From Pontiella sulfatireligans (GTDB lineage Bacteria > Verrucomicrobiota > Kiritimatiellia > Kiritimatiellales > Pontiellaceae): a stretch of DNA of 64,000 nt. Position 1 is the first letter of the stretch. Every line of letters begins with the position of its first letter. Positions 37,527 through 47,214 of this stretch are shown in pieces. Under the pieces are notes generated by a model. The model saw only the letters and a program-made list of their open reading frames with translations, was not told where the DNA came from and did no database searches. Location: positions 2,489,458 to 2,553,457 of the forward strand of contig NZ_CAAHFH010000002.1 of the NCBI RefSeq assembly GCF_900890705.1. Direction: 5' to 3'. A program made the translations under genes and the position numbers.

Positions 37527-40500
37527 ATGAGCATGAAGCCGCTTAGTTTAATTGCATTATTTGTTGGGACAGTCGTTGCTTCACAGGCTGCAACCATTGA
37601 TTGGTCGTCAACGGCGTTGACGGGAGAGGGCGACGTTTCTATCAGCGGAACCGGGCTGGAGGCGCTTTATTTTGATGGAACTTCATCCGCTTTAAGTACC
37701 ACCATTAACGGCGTTGATTTTTCTCGGCATGCACGGGCAAACGAAAGTTTTACCTACTTTTCCTCAACCGCTCAGTATATGATTTCGACCGACCGGTGGG
37801 ATGCTCCAACCGCTTCCTTGGATGTCTTCGAGGAAATGTGTTCCCGGCATGCACTTGGTGATGATAATTCCATCACCTTGAATAATCTGATGGCGGGACA
37901 GGATTATGAGATCCAGCTGTTTATTGCTCAGAACAATGCCGACACTGTTCAGTATGTTGCCCTCAATCAAGACGGTGTAATTTATGGGGACACCGATACG
38001 ACCCGTTTTCGGGAATTAAATGCGACCGGGATTGCTATAACCGGAAACTTTACAGCAGATGGTACCGCACCGAGTTTTTCGATTAACCGTATAGATGATG
38101 GTGATCCAAATACGACCGTTGGAGGGTTCGTGCTGTGCGGCTATCAACTCCGTGCTGTTCCGCCGCCCAGTACCTATTACGTCGATGCTGTTAACGGCAA
38201 CGATTTCAACAATGGGCTTTCTCCGGCAACTGCGTTCCGGACCTTGGAAAAGGCCAGCACAATTCATCTCAAAGCCGGAGAGTCTCTGCTGCTAACGAGT
38301 GGTCAGACCTTTATGGGGGCGCTGAAGATCAAGGAGGTGCAGGGAATCAAAGGCCGCCCAATCACGGTCGGCAGCACGGGGAAGGAAAAAGCTGTTATTG
38401 ATGGAGCTGGATGGTCCGCTCCTTTAAGCGTTATCGATTGTAGCTATGTTACGGTTAAAAACCTGGAACTGACCGCAGATGGCGGCGGTGCGGTGACTGA
38501 CAGAGGCTATGATAAAAAACTTCGCAGCGGGGTTTATGTCTATTCTGAGGACGGTGATCGGAGCCTGAGAAACCTCGTGTTCGAGGATTTGGACATTCAT
38601 GATGTTTTCTACCTTGATCCCGGCAGTGTGCATGATGAAGATTTGTTGGCGTATGGTGTCTACGCGTATCTTAGAGCTTCAACCATGGAAAATATGACGT
38701 TCCGACGGATCAAGATCGAGCGCACCAATTATCTCGGTATTTTTGCTACATCAACCAGCCGGAGATTGAGTGGTACGGTTGTTGAAGATTGTGAGTTAGT
38801 CGATATCGGCGGACCCGGAATAAAAATTAAGCAAGCCACGGATACCCTCATCCGAAGGTGCCGTGTTTTACGTGGTGGCAGCGGCAGTGACTCCCGTATG
38901 TTTAACCGGGGAACCTGTATTTATGTGGGCAATACAGGTGGCGCAATCATCGAGCAAAACACCGTTGTCGGGGCTTGTGGGAATGTGGATTCAAGGGGAA
39001 TTCATATCGATGTAAATTGTGATGGCGTAATTGTCCAGCACAATTTGTCCGTCGATAATATCGGTGGCTTCGTGCATTTTTATGATAACCGTCTGGGAAA
39101 TAACTGCTACCGCTATAATGTGAGTGTCAATGACGGATTCCGGAGTTCGGGGGTGATTGGCGATATCATCAGCATTCGCGGTGGGACCAACATCAATTCC
39201 TACGTGTACAACAATACCTTTTATGTTCGGGGCGGGTATAATGGAAACATGAATATCAATACCGAGACGGACGGTGCGCTTATTGCCAATAATATTTTCT
39301 ATACGGTCGATGAGCTGACGGATGGAACGAAACGCGACAACATTGTCGCCAACGGTTTAGAAGACCACGGCATTGTCTTTGATAATAATCTGTATCCCGA
39401 ATATTCCGCTTGGATGGACGACCCATTCTCAGCAACCAACTCCATGTTCGGAGCCCCGCAGTTTGCTCATGCAGGCGGCACAAATATCGTTGATTATATC
39501 CCGATGAATCCGTTGTGCAGGAACGGGATGGTCATTACCAATCTTCCCGGCGATACGGTCGGTCTTCCTGACGGTTTTGAGGTTTCGTATGATATTCTCG
39601 GCACCCCGATCGATCCGCAAAAGCCGTTCCTCGGCGCGATACGGCCACCTGACTACACGGGAACCTTTACGGATGGGGGTGGAAGCTATACCAATGAAAC
39701 GGGCCTCGGATTTCAGATGGTGCGGAATGATACAGTGGGACTGACCGACAATACCTCGGATGCTTCGATCGGCCGGATTTCCTTCAGGGACACTGGTGCA
39801 GGTGTGCCCTCATTAGGTTTGGTCTCAACGAATCGGCTGGATTTGAGCGGTTTTTCTAGCTTCATGCTTACATGGACCGTGGCGAATTCAGGAGCAAGCC
39901 TAAATCCCTCTGGCAATGGATGGTTCTTTGGCTTTCAGGACAGCGTGGGTAATCAGATCGACGGTTCTAGCCTTTGGAATCAAGATCCGAAGGCTCTGGG
40001 GCTTCGCATAACAGCCGGCGATGGAATGGATTTTGTTGAGAATGCTGGAAGCAGTACGGTTACAGCAACGCCTATCCTAACCGATGGCACGCTCAAAGCC
40101 TCCTCGTACTCTAGCGGGTTCTCGGTCTTTCTGTCCATTAACAGCGACAACACATGGAATGGCTCAACAGAGGGGTTGAGCACGTATATCGCCACCAATG
40201 GAACGCTTGTCGCTACGCTTTACGAGGATCTTGCGGGAAACGTTTTTCCCAGCACCTTTTACCAGTCCGGGAGCAGCGCAACACAGACCGTAAATTATGC
40301 ACACATGAGCCTCAATAGTTTAGGCCATGCAGCGGCATCGCCCGCAGTTGTCGGGTTCGTTGCCGGAAAGGGGGGAACCCTGAGTATTTATGGCTGCAAC
40401 CTCAGCTCAACCGCCTCGTACACCCTTCAGGGCACTGATAGCCTCATGTCCACCAATTGGGTGGATATCGCTGCGACTTCGGGGGTGAACGTGGTGGACT

Positions 40501-40559
40501 GGACTGATGTTGTTATACCGACGAACGACGTCGCGTTTTATCGGGTCATTTCCGAATAA
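37527..40559 (+). CDS. Secreted right-handed beta-helix protein
   Basis: A protein of 1010 residues with a signal peptide (IALFVGTVVASQAAT). Residues 1-210 are a beta-sandwich-like region. From about 215 there is STYYVDAVNGNDFNNGLSPATAFRTLEKA, the usual opening of DUF1565/pectate-lyase-like beta-helices, then many coils (SYVTVKNLELTADGG, MTFRRIKIERTNYLGI, GAIIEQNTVVGACGN). From ~710 a lectin-like region and a short C-terminal domain (YTLQGTDSLMSTNWVDIAATSG) follow. Beta-helix enzymes include polysaccharide lyases and glycosidases; the substrate cannot be assigned. The helix part is paralogous to the incomplete gene at 62476. Confidence 0.82.
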   Translation: MSMKPLSLIALFVGTVVASQAATIDWSSTALTGEGDVSISGTGLEALYFDGTSSALSTTINGVDFSRHARANESFTYFSSTAQYMISTDRWDAPTASLDVFEEMCSRHALGDDNSITLNNLMAGQDYEIQLFIAQNNADTVQYVALNQDGVIYGDTDTTRFRELNATGIAITGNFTADGTAPSFSINRIDDGDPNTTVGGFVLCGYQLRAVPPPSTYYVDAVNGNDFNNGLSPATAFRTLEKASTIHLKAGESLLLTSGQTFMGALKIKEVQGIKGRPITVGSTGKEKAVIDGAGWSAPLSVIDCSYVTVKNLELTADGGGAVTDRGYDKKLRSGVYVYSEDGDRSLRNLVFEDLDIHDVFYLDPGSVHDEDLLAYGVYAYLRASTMENMTFRRIKIERTNYLGIFATSTSRRLSGTVVEDCELVDIGGPGIKIKQATDTLIRRCRVLRGGSGSDSRMFNRGTCIYVGNTGGAIIEQNTVVGACGNVDSRGIHIDVNCDGVIVQHNLSVDNIGGFVHFYDNRLGNNCYRYNVSVNDGFRSSGVIGDIISIRGGTNINSYVYNNTFYVRGGYNGNMNINTETDGALIANNIFYTVDELTDGTKRDNIVANGLEDHGIVFDNNLYPEYSAWMDDPFSATNSMFGAPQFAHAGGTNIVDYIPMNPLCRNGMVITNLPGDTVGLPDGFEVSYDILGTPIDPQKPFLGAIRPPDYTGTFTDGGGSYTNETGLGFQMVRNDTVGLTDNTSDASIGRISFRDTGAGVPSLGLVSTNRLDLSGFSSFMLTWTVANSGASLNPSGNGWFFGFQDSVGNQIDGSSLWNQDPKALGLRITAGDGMDFVENAGSSTVTATPILTDGTLKASSYSSGFSVFLSINSDNTWNGSTEGLSTYIATNGTLVATLYEDLAGNVFPSTFYQSGSSATQTVNYAHMSLNSLGHAAASPAVVGFVAGKGGTLSIYGCNLSSTASYTLQGTDSLMSTNWVDIAATSGVNVVDWTDVVIPTNDVAFYRVISE

Positions 40560-40745
40560 CCTGCAACATGCTTTTCGTTGTGTCGGCCATTTAAACGCCA
40601 TGACCCGGAGGGTCCATTTCGGATTCGACACAGCGAGTTATCTGCAAATGTAAATGCAAATGAAATGTAAGTTTGTGTTTTGTGGTGTTTGGCGGATTAT
40701 CGCGTACGCATCATTGTTATTAGTGAATGTATTAAGGAGTCATAC

Positions 40746-41645
40746 GTGGGAAAAGAAATTAGACATGTGGCAGGAATAGGGGAGTTGCTTTGGGATATGT
40801 TCCCGACAGGTGCTCGGTTGGGTGGGGCACCGTTAAATTTTTGTTATCATTGTTCCCAACTTGGGGCACAGGGCGTACCGGTCAGTGCGGTTGGCCAAGA
40901 TGCGTTGGGCGATGAGATTCTGGATGTTTTGGGTTCGAAAAATATTTCGGATGAATATGTTATTGGGGTGGGCGATTTCCCGACTGGAACCGTCGATGTT
41001 CAGCTGGATGAAAACGGTAAGCCCATTTATGAGATTAAACAGCCCGTTGCGTGGGATTTCATCTCCCAAAGCTTAAAGCTCAATGAGTTTGCCAATAATA
41101 CGGATGCGGTCTGTTTCGGATCATTGGCCCAGCGCAATGAGGTTTCCCGTGCATCCATTAAAACTTTTCTGCGGGAAATGAAACCGGACGCCCTGAAGAT
41201 CTACGACATTAATCTGCGGCAGGATTTTTATTCTGAGGCGATTGTTCGGGAATCGCTGGAATTATGCAATGTATTTAAACTGAGCGATGAAGAGCTGCCG
41301 GTTGCAGCTGATATGTTTTCGTTGTCAGGAACGATTGAAGATCAGTTGCGTGCGTTGATTGCCCGTTTTGATTTGCGAATGATTGCATATACCCGGGGAC
41401 CGGCAGGAAGCCTTTTGGTTGCGCCGAACGAGGTCAGTGATCAACCCGGGTTGCCGGGAAAAGCTATAAACAGCGTCGGTGCAGGAGATTCGTTCAGCGC
41501 GGCGCTTTGTATTGGGATGCTGGAGGGTAAAGGGATCGAGGAAATTAATGAACATGCACTTCAGGTATCCACCTTTGTGTGCATGCAGGACAGTGCAACG
41601 CCGGAACTGCCGGAGGATGTAATAAAGGGTGTGAATTATGCATAA
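40746..41645 (+). CDS. PfkB family fructokinase-like sugar kinase
   Basis: A protein of 299 residues: VAGIGELLWDMFPTGARLGGAPLNFCYHCSQLGAQGVPVSAVGQD at the N-terminus, with the GGAPxN sugar-binding segment typical of fructokinases, and INSVGAGDSFSAALCIGML as the ATP/catalytic signature. It probably phosphorylates fructose, in line with the sugar porter and GH32 fructan hydrolase that follow. The start is the GTG at 40746 with AAGGAG ahead of it; the frame is open to 40680. It overlaps the porter gene by 8 bp. Confidence 0.85.
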   Translation: MGKEIRHVAGIGELLWDMFPTGARLGGAPLNFCYHCSQLGAQGVPVSAVGQDALGDEILDVLGSKNISDEYVIGVGDFPTGTVDVQLDENGKPIYEIKQPVAWDFISQSLKLNEFANNTDAVCFGSLAQRNEVSRASIKTFLREMKPDALKIYDINLRQDFYSEAIVRESLELCNVFKLSDEELPVAADMFSLSGTIEDQLRALIARFDLRMIAYTRGPAGSLLVAPNEVSDQPGLPGKAINSVGAGDSFSAALCIGMLEGKGIEEINEHALQVSTFVCMQDSATPELPEDVIKGVNYA

Positions 41646-42966
41646 TAAAAAACTGTTTATTTGGGCGCTGACTTCGGCGTTGGCGGGGTTTCTTTTTGGG
41701 TTCGATACGGTTGTTATTTCCGGTGCGGAACAGACGATTCAAACGCTGTGGGGCCTGTCAGCAGGCATCCACGGGCTGGCAATCAGCATGGCGTTGTGGG
41801 GCACCGTGATCGGTTCGTTGGTGGGCGGCTGGCCGACGGAAAAGTTTGGCCGTAAAAAGACGCTGACCTGGATTGGTATTCTCTATTTTGTTTCGGCAGT
41901 GGGTTCAGCCTATGCACCGGAAGTCTACTCTTTCATGATCGCCCGTTTTATCGGTGGTTTGGGCGTGGGTATTTCAACCGTGGCCGCACCGCTTTATATT
42001 TCAGAAATTGCACCGGCGAAGGATCGCGGCAAGTTGGCCGGCATGTTCCAGTTCAATATTGTGTTCGGTATTCTGGTTGCCTTTCTCTCTAATGCATTAT
42101 TGGCCGGTATCGGTGATAATGCATGGCGCTGGATGCTTGGCGTCGAGGCGATTCCTGCGCTGATTTATTCCGTGATGTGTTTCGGGCTACCCGAAAGTCC
42201 TCGCTGGTTAATCACACATGGCAACGACCGCCAGGGCGGGATGGATGTGTTCCGGCGTATTAACCCGGAACTCTCCGATGTGGAACTCGAAACGATTGCC
42301 GACGAAGTTGCCGCTTCGGTTAAGCAGGTGGATCATGCCGAAAAGTTTTTTACGCCGCGCTTGATGAAGCCTATTTCACTGGCGTTCCTGATCGCCTTTT
42401 TTAATCAGCTCTCCGGTATTAACGCGATTCTCTATTTTGCGCCTCGCATTTTCGAAATGACCGGGCTGGAAGAGTCCGCTGCGCTGTTGCAATCCATCGG
42501 TATTGGAGTAACCAACCTGATCTTTACCTTTGTGGGGCTCTGGTTGATTGACCGGTTGGGACGCCGCACGCTGCTCTATATTGGTTCGTTCGGTTATATC
42601 GCCTCCCTGGGCCTGTGTGCCTGGGCATTTTCTACCGAAAACTTTGCGATTGTTCCCGCCTTCATCTTTGCCTTTATTGCCGCTCATGCCATCGGGCAGG
42701 GCGCTGTGATCTGGGTGTTCATCAGCGAAATATTCCCGAACCGCAACCGTGCGGCCGGCCAGTCGCTGGGCAGCTTCACGCACTGGATTTTTGCAGCGTT
42801 GCTGACACTGTTTTTCCCGAAAATGGTGGAAGCGTTTTCGCCTTCAATCGTGTTCGGGTTTTTCTGTTTCATGATGATTCTCCAGCTGGTTTGGGTGAAA
42901 TTCCTGGTTCCAGAAACCAAGGGCGTGTCGCTCGAAGATATGCAGGCGAAACTGGGAATAAAATAA
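41638..42966 (+). CDS. MFS sugar porter (sugar:H+ symporter family)
   Basis: A protein of 442 residues with 12 membrane segments and sugar-porter signatures: GFDTVVISGAEQTIQTLW, GGWPTEKFGRKKTL (loop 2-3 motif), RFIGGLGVGISTVAAPLYISEIAPAKDRG, PESPRWL, and the NAILYF and DRLGRRTLL elements of the second half. It is expected to import fructose or a related monosaccharide across the inner membrane. It sits between the fructokinase (8-bp overlap) and the GH32 gene (13 bp gap). Confidence 0.93.
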   Translation: MHNKKLFIWALTSALAGFLFGFDTVVISGAEQTIQTLWGLSAGIHGLAISMALWGTVIGSLVGGWPTEKFGRKKTLTWIGILYFVSAVGSAYAPEVYSFMIARFIGGLGVGISTVAAPLYISEIAPAKDRGKLAGMFQFNIVFGILVAFLSNALLAGIGDNAWRWMLGVEAIPALIYSVMCFGLPESPRWLITHGNDRQGGMDVFRRINPELSDVELETIADEVAASVKQVDHAEKFFTPRLMKPISLAFLIAFFNQLSGINAILYFAPRIFEMTGLEESAALLQSIGIGVTNLIFTFVGLWLIDRLGRRTLLYIGSFGYIASLGLCAWAFSTENFAIVPAFIFAFIAAHAIGQGAVIWVFISEIFPNRNRAAGQSLGSFTHWIFAALLTLFFPKMVEAFSPSIVFGFFCFMMILQLVWVKFLVPETKGVSLEDMQAKLGIK

Positions 42967-42979
42967 ACTAGGAAGAAAA

Positions 42980-44698
42980 ATGAGATGTAACGATGTTCTG
43001 TCATGTGTGCTCTTAACCGCAGGTATTGCGGCTCTTTTCGGAGCTGTTGAGTCTAATGCCAAGCCGGTGCCCCCCGAGGCGCAACTTAAAGTAACGGGCA
43101 CCCATCTGCATGTTCCGGTTTTCAGCCACAAAAGCGCGGTTGAAAATCGGAAAAACAGCGTGCATCTCGGGGTTTTTGATGGGGATCGGTTGGTTCAGGA
43201 TTTTCAGGTAACGTTGCCCCGAAAAGACCAGCCTTACTGGGTCGCCGCTTATCCGCTGGATCATTTTGAGCTCGGCGGGAAGACGGTTACGATCAAACTG
43301 GAGAACGATCCCCGCAAGAAAATGAAACCCTCCAAGATTAATTCCAATGTCTGGAAGTGGGCTATGGAACGAATCTCCTGCGGAGATAATCTGCCCGGGG
43401 GAAAAGCAGCGGATTACGCAAAACCATACCGTAATCAGTTCCATGCAAGTGCGCGGCGCGGCTGGAACAACGATCCCAATGGGATGGTTTACCATGACGG
43501 GAAATACCACCTCTATTTCCAGCACAATCCGTTTGGGATCTATTGGGGTAATATGCATTGGGGGCATTGGGAAAGTGATGACTTGATTCATTGGCAGGAA
43601 AAGCCCATTGCCCTGTATCAGAAGACGCAGCGCGATATGATGTTTTCAGGCGGCGGGTTTGTTGATTTCAATAATTCCAGCGGACTGGGGGAAGATACCC
43701 TGTTTGTTGCTTTTACCAGCACCGGTCGTGGTGTTGGTGGAACTCGTGGCGAGTGTCTGGCCTACAGCAAGGATGGAGGACTCACTTTTACGGAGCTGCC
43801 CGAAAATCCGATCATCAGTCATATGGGCCGTGATCCCAAGATTATCTGGTACGAACCGGAACAGAAGTGGGTGCTGACCGTTTATAATCTGGAAGAGTGT
43901 GAAGAGACAAAAGCCCTTCCAATGGTTGGAACATTCAGGGATAAATTTGCCAACTTCGCGTATTATGAATCAACGGATCTGCGGCACTGGAAACGTACCG
44001 GGGCATTTACTGATTCCGATCGCGCTGCATTGCACGAGTGTCCCGAGTTGTTTGAGCTGAAAATCGAAAATGAATCCCGATGGATCACGCTGGGAGCTCA
44101 GGGGCGCTACTTTGTCGGGCAGTTCGACGGAAAAAAATTTATCAGAGAATCCGGTCCGCATGGCACAATGGTCGGTCCCTATTCTTCGCACGGGGCATTC
44201 TATGCGGCGCAAACGTTTAGTGATCTGCCCGATGGGCGCCGGGTACAGATTGGCTGGGTTCGGACGCAGCAGGTCTACGCCGGAAAATTCCCCGGCCAGC
44301 TGGTGGGCGAAACGCTCACGTTGCCGCATGAGTTGCAGTTGCGTCGGACCGATGAAGGTCTACGCATGGCCTGTGTTCCTGTAGAGGAGGTTAAAAAACT
44401 CCGCGCCAAAGAATTCCAATGTTTGGAAGAATGCAAAGGTGAGCTGACGGAAGTGCTCATTGAGTTCGAAGAGGGCGGTCTGCATGAAATGATGATCAAC
44501 GGGATCGATGCTTCTTTCGAAGGCAAGTCCGCCCGTATTTTCACCGACCGTACCATTGCCGAGGTCTATGCCAATGACGGCCTGTTTTATCAGGTGCGTG
44601 AACGCAGTGCCGACTCGTTCGACTCCACCGAAACCGTGGTGAAGAACGGAACGATTAAATCCCTCAAAATCTATCAGCTGAAATCAATTTGGAAGTAA
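42980..44698 (+). CDS. GH32 fructan/levan hydrolase (invertase-type)
   Basis: A protein of 572 residues. After a signal peptide (LLTAGIAALFGAVESNA) and an additional ~110-residue beta-rich N-terminal domain, the five-bladed propeller of GH32 begins. It has GWNNDPNGMVYHDG (nucleophile D165), YLQFQHNP-type YHLYFQHNPFG, GRDPKIIW (transition-state stabiliser D285) and LHECPELFEL (acid/base E353). A short C-terminal beta-sandwich follows. The enzyme hydrolyses beta-fructosidic bonds in levan, inulin or sucrose. With the kinase and porter it makes a compact fructan-use operon. Confidence 0.93.
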   Translation: MRCNDVLSCVLLTAGIAALFGAVESNAKPVPPEAQLKVTGTHLHVPVFSHKSAVENRKNSVHLGVFDGDRLVQDFQVTLPRKDQPYWVAAYPLDHFELGGKTVTIKLENDPRKKMKPSKINSNVWKWAMERISCGDNLPGGKAADYAKPYRNQFHASARRGWNNDPNGMVYHDGKYHLYFQHNPFGIYWGNMHWGHWESDDLIHWQEKPIALYQKTQRDMMFSGGGFVDFNNSSGLGEDTLFVAFTSTGRGVGGTRGECLAYSKDGGLTFTELPENPIISHMGRDPKIIWYEPEQKWVLTVYNLEECEETKALPMVGTFRDKFANFAYYESTDLRHWKRTGAFTDSDRAALHECPELFELKIENESRWITLGAQGRYFVGQFDGKKFIRESGPHGTMVGPYSSHGAFYAAQTFSDLPDGRRVQIGWVRTQQVYAGKFPGQLVGETLTLPHELQLRRTDEGLRMACVPVEEVKKLRAKEFQCLEECKGELTEVLIEFEEGGLHEMMINGIDASFEGKSARIFTDRTIAEVYANDGLFYQVRERSADSFDSTETVVKNGTIKSLKIYQLKSIWK

Positions 44699-44721
44699 CC
44701 GGAATCATAAGGAGAAGAGTC

Positions 44722-45141
44722 ATGAGTGTTTTGAAGTCAAATTTTAATGGGATCCAGCACATCGGTGTGCCGGTAACGGATATAGAGCGTTCAAGAGTTT
44801 TTTACACCCGTTTAGGATTCATTTCGGCAATGGATCGTTCATTCGAGCATAACGGGGACTCCGGTCAATGCTCCATGATGAAGCGCGATTCGGTGATCAT
44901 GGAGTTATATCAGATGCCGCCGGCGGAACTAGAAGAAATCCGCCAGCGCGGCAACGGGCGCATTGATCACGTTACGTTCGATGTAGATGACATTGATCAG
45001 GCGTTCGCAGAGTTGAAGGACGCCGGTTTCGAGATCGAGGAGGACGCCCCTGTGTTTATCGATTTCTGGGATAACGGGACCAAGTATTTCATGGTAGCTG
45101 GACCGGATGGGGAAAGACTCGAGTTTAACCAGATTCTTTGA
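44722..45141 (+). CDS. VOC/glyoxalase-fold protein
   Basis: A protein of 139 residues with one vicinal-oxygen-chelate domain: FNGIQHIGVPVTDIERSRVFYTRLGF at the start, GRIDHVTFDVDDIDQAFAELKDAGFEI in the middle, and KYFMVAGPDGERLEFNQ at the end. The metal-ligand positions (H in QHIGV, E at the end of LEF) are kept. The reaction is unknown; family members act as epimerases, lyases or dioxygenases. The ATG at 44722 follows AAGGAG. It lies between the fructan operon and the sulfatase block. Confidence 0.85.
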   Translation: MSVLKSNFNGIQHIGVPVTDIERSRVFYTRLGFISAMDRSFEHNGDSGQCSMMKRDSVIMELYQMPPAELEEIRQRGNGRIDHVTFDVDDIDQAFAELKDAGFEIEEDAPVFIDFWDNGTKYFMVAGPDGERLEFNQIL

Positions 45142-45216
45142 CGAGATCAGTTTAAGGGGATGTTGGATGGCATGGTTCAAAAATACATATGTAAGCTTAT
45201 GAGAGGCAGGTAAATA

Positions 45217-46992
45217 ATGAAATTCAGAGCGTTGACTTTAGTCTTGATGGTCCTTTCAGTTTTCGTGATTAAAGCGCCAGGTCTGGCCGCGACTCGGCCG
45301 AATGTCATACTTATCTTGACCGATGATCAGGGATATGGGGATTATGGGTGTCATGGAAATCCCCTGTTGAAAACGCCGAATATTGATAAGCTGCATGGCG
45401 AGAGCATTCGCCTGACCGATTTTCATGTGGCCCCTATGTGCACCCCGACGCGCGGCCAGTTGATGACCGGTATGGATGCTGTGCGCAACGGTGCGTCGGC
45501 GGTATGCCAGGGGCGCTCCATGATGGGGAATGATATTAAAATTATGCCGCAATATTTTGCGGAAGCCGGTTATAGCACCGGACATTTCGGAAAATGGCAT
45601 TTGGGCGACAGTTATCCGCACCGCCCGCAGGATCGTGGTTTTGAGGAAACCCTGCACCATCCGGCCTGGGGGATTACTTCGTTGCCAGATCATTTTGGCA
45701 ATACCTACTGGGATCCGTACTTGAATCACAACGGTACCGAAAAACGCTACAAGGGCTATAGCACCGACATCTTTTTCCGCGAAGCCATGGCATGGATGAA
45801 GGCGAAGAAAAAGAGCGGTAAGCCGTTTTTTCTGTATCTGCCGACAAATACGCCGCATGTGCCGAACTGGGTGGATGTAAACTACTCTAAACCTTATGCG
45901 GATGTGGGCACCTACAACGGCGTGAAAGTCCCATCTAACTTTTACGGGATGATTGCCAACATCGATGAAAATATGGCGAAGCTCGATGCCTTTCTGCTGG
46001 AAGAGGGCTTGAAGGAAGACACCGTACTGATTTACCTCAACGACAATGGATCGCAGAGCTTTGAAGCTTCAGAGATTTACAATGCCGGCATGCAGGGGTT
46101 CAAACGGGGCATGCTGGATGGAGGGCATCGTGTCGGCTGTTTCTGGCGCTGGCCAAACGGATTGACGCCCGGCAGGGATGTCGATGACCTGATTCAGGTG
46201 CAGGATATTCTGCCAACGCTCGCCGAACTGTGTGAACTGCCGAAACCGTCCAAGGACATTAATGGAACCAGCATTGCGAAGTTGCTTCAGGGCAAAAAGT
46301 CTAAATTGAAAGACCGCAAGATTGTGATTCAATATTCGAACTGTGAGACTTCTGCGTTGCGCTGGGATCATGCCATTGTGCTCTGGGGAAAATGGCGTCT
46401 GGTCGGGTCAGGGGCTTTGTATAATGTGAAAACGGATCCGCATCAGGATAAGAACGTGGTCAGCCAGTATCCAGATATTGCACAGGCTATGCGCGAGCAT
46501 TATGAACAGTGGTATGCGGAAGCTCGAATTCGTTTTGATAAACCCCGCTATATTACCGTGGGAAGTGATGCGGAACCGAGCCTGATCCTGTTTTCCAATG
46601 ATTGGCAGGGCGGATATTGCGATAACCCGCCTAACCTGGTAGAGGCGAACACTATGGGCTATTGGGATATTGATGTTGCAGAAGCCGGGAAGTACGAATT
46701 TGAACTACGCCGCTGGCCGGAATCAGCCAATCTTCCGTTGTGTGCCGGTGTGCAGGGCGAAACAATCAAAGCCCATGAATCCTTTTCGGGCTATGTCGGT
46801 GCTCGGCCGATCCATTTTGCAAATATTCAGGTTGCCGGGTTCCAGGGAACCAAGGTTGCAGAAAAGGATGCGACGCATGTCAGATTTGCCGCTGAACTTA
46901 AGGCCGGTAAAACGAAACTGAGCACCCTGTTTTCCGATGTTGATGGGAATCCGCTTTGCAGTGCGATTTATGTAAAAGTGACTCGATTGTAG
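45217..46992 (+). CDS. Secreted sulfatase, long type (first)
   Basis: A protein of 591 residues with a signal peptide (residues 1-25). It is a type I formylglycine sulfatase: RPNVILILTDDQGYGDYGCHGNP with the metal-binding Asp pair, then MCTPTRGQLMTG, where C75 in the CxPxR signature is the residue converted to formylglycine. GKWHLGDSYPHRP and PFFLYLPTNTPH provide further catalytic residues. The C-terminal ~120 residues (from about NDWQGGYCDNPP) form an extra beta-rich domain shared with the next sulfatase. It removes sulfate esters from a glycan in the periplasm or outside; the exact linkage is unknown. Confidence 0.93.
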   Translation: MKFRALTLVLMVLSVFVIKAPGLAATRPNVILILTDDQGYGDYGCHGNPLLKTPNIDKLHGESIRLTDFHVAPMCTPTRGQLMTGMDAVRNGASAVCQGRSMMGNDIKIMPQYFAEAGYSTGHFGKWHLGDSYPHRPQDRGFEETLHHPAWGITSLPDHFGNTYWDPYLNHNGTEKRYKGYSTDIFFREAMAWMKAKKKSGKPFFLYLPTNTPHVPNWVDVNYSKPYADVGTYNGVKVPSNFYGMIANIDENMAKLDAFLLEEGLKEDTVLIYLNDNGSQSFEASEIYNAGMQGFKRGMLDGGHRVGCFWRWPNGLTPGRDVDDLIQVQDILPTLAELCELPKPSKDINGTSIAKLLQGKKSKLKDRKIVIQYSNCETSALRWDHAIVLWGKWRLVGSGALYNVKTDPHQDKNVVSQYPDIAQAMREHYEQWYAEARIRFDKPRYITVGSDAEPSLILFSNDWQGGYCDNPPNLVEANTMGYWDIDVAEAGKYEFELRRWPESANLPLCAGVQGETIKAHESFSGYVGARPIHFANIQVAGFQGTKVAEKDATHVRFAAELKAGKTKLSTLFSDVDGNPLCSAIYVKVTRL

Positions 46993-47214
46993 TTTGATAA
47001 CTATAGTTTTTTCGCTGCTTTTTGGTGGTTTTCATAAAGGTAAACAAAATGTAAATGACAGTTCGGTTGTTGTCGTACGTCGTGTCTGTTGTAGGTATGC
47101 AAAGAGTCAGGGTTTGGGTGCCACATAGAAAAGGTGCAATGACTTTGCAGGCGAACTCGTTGCCAGAGAATGGTTGAGAGTTAATTGCTAGTGTTTTTGT
47201 AAAAGGGATAAAAA

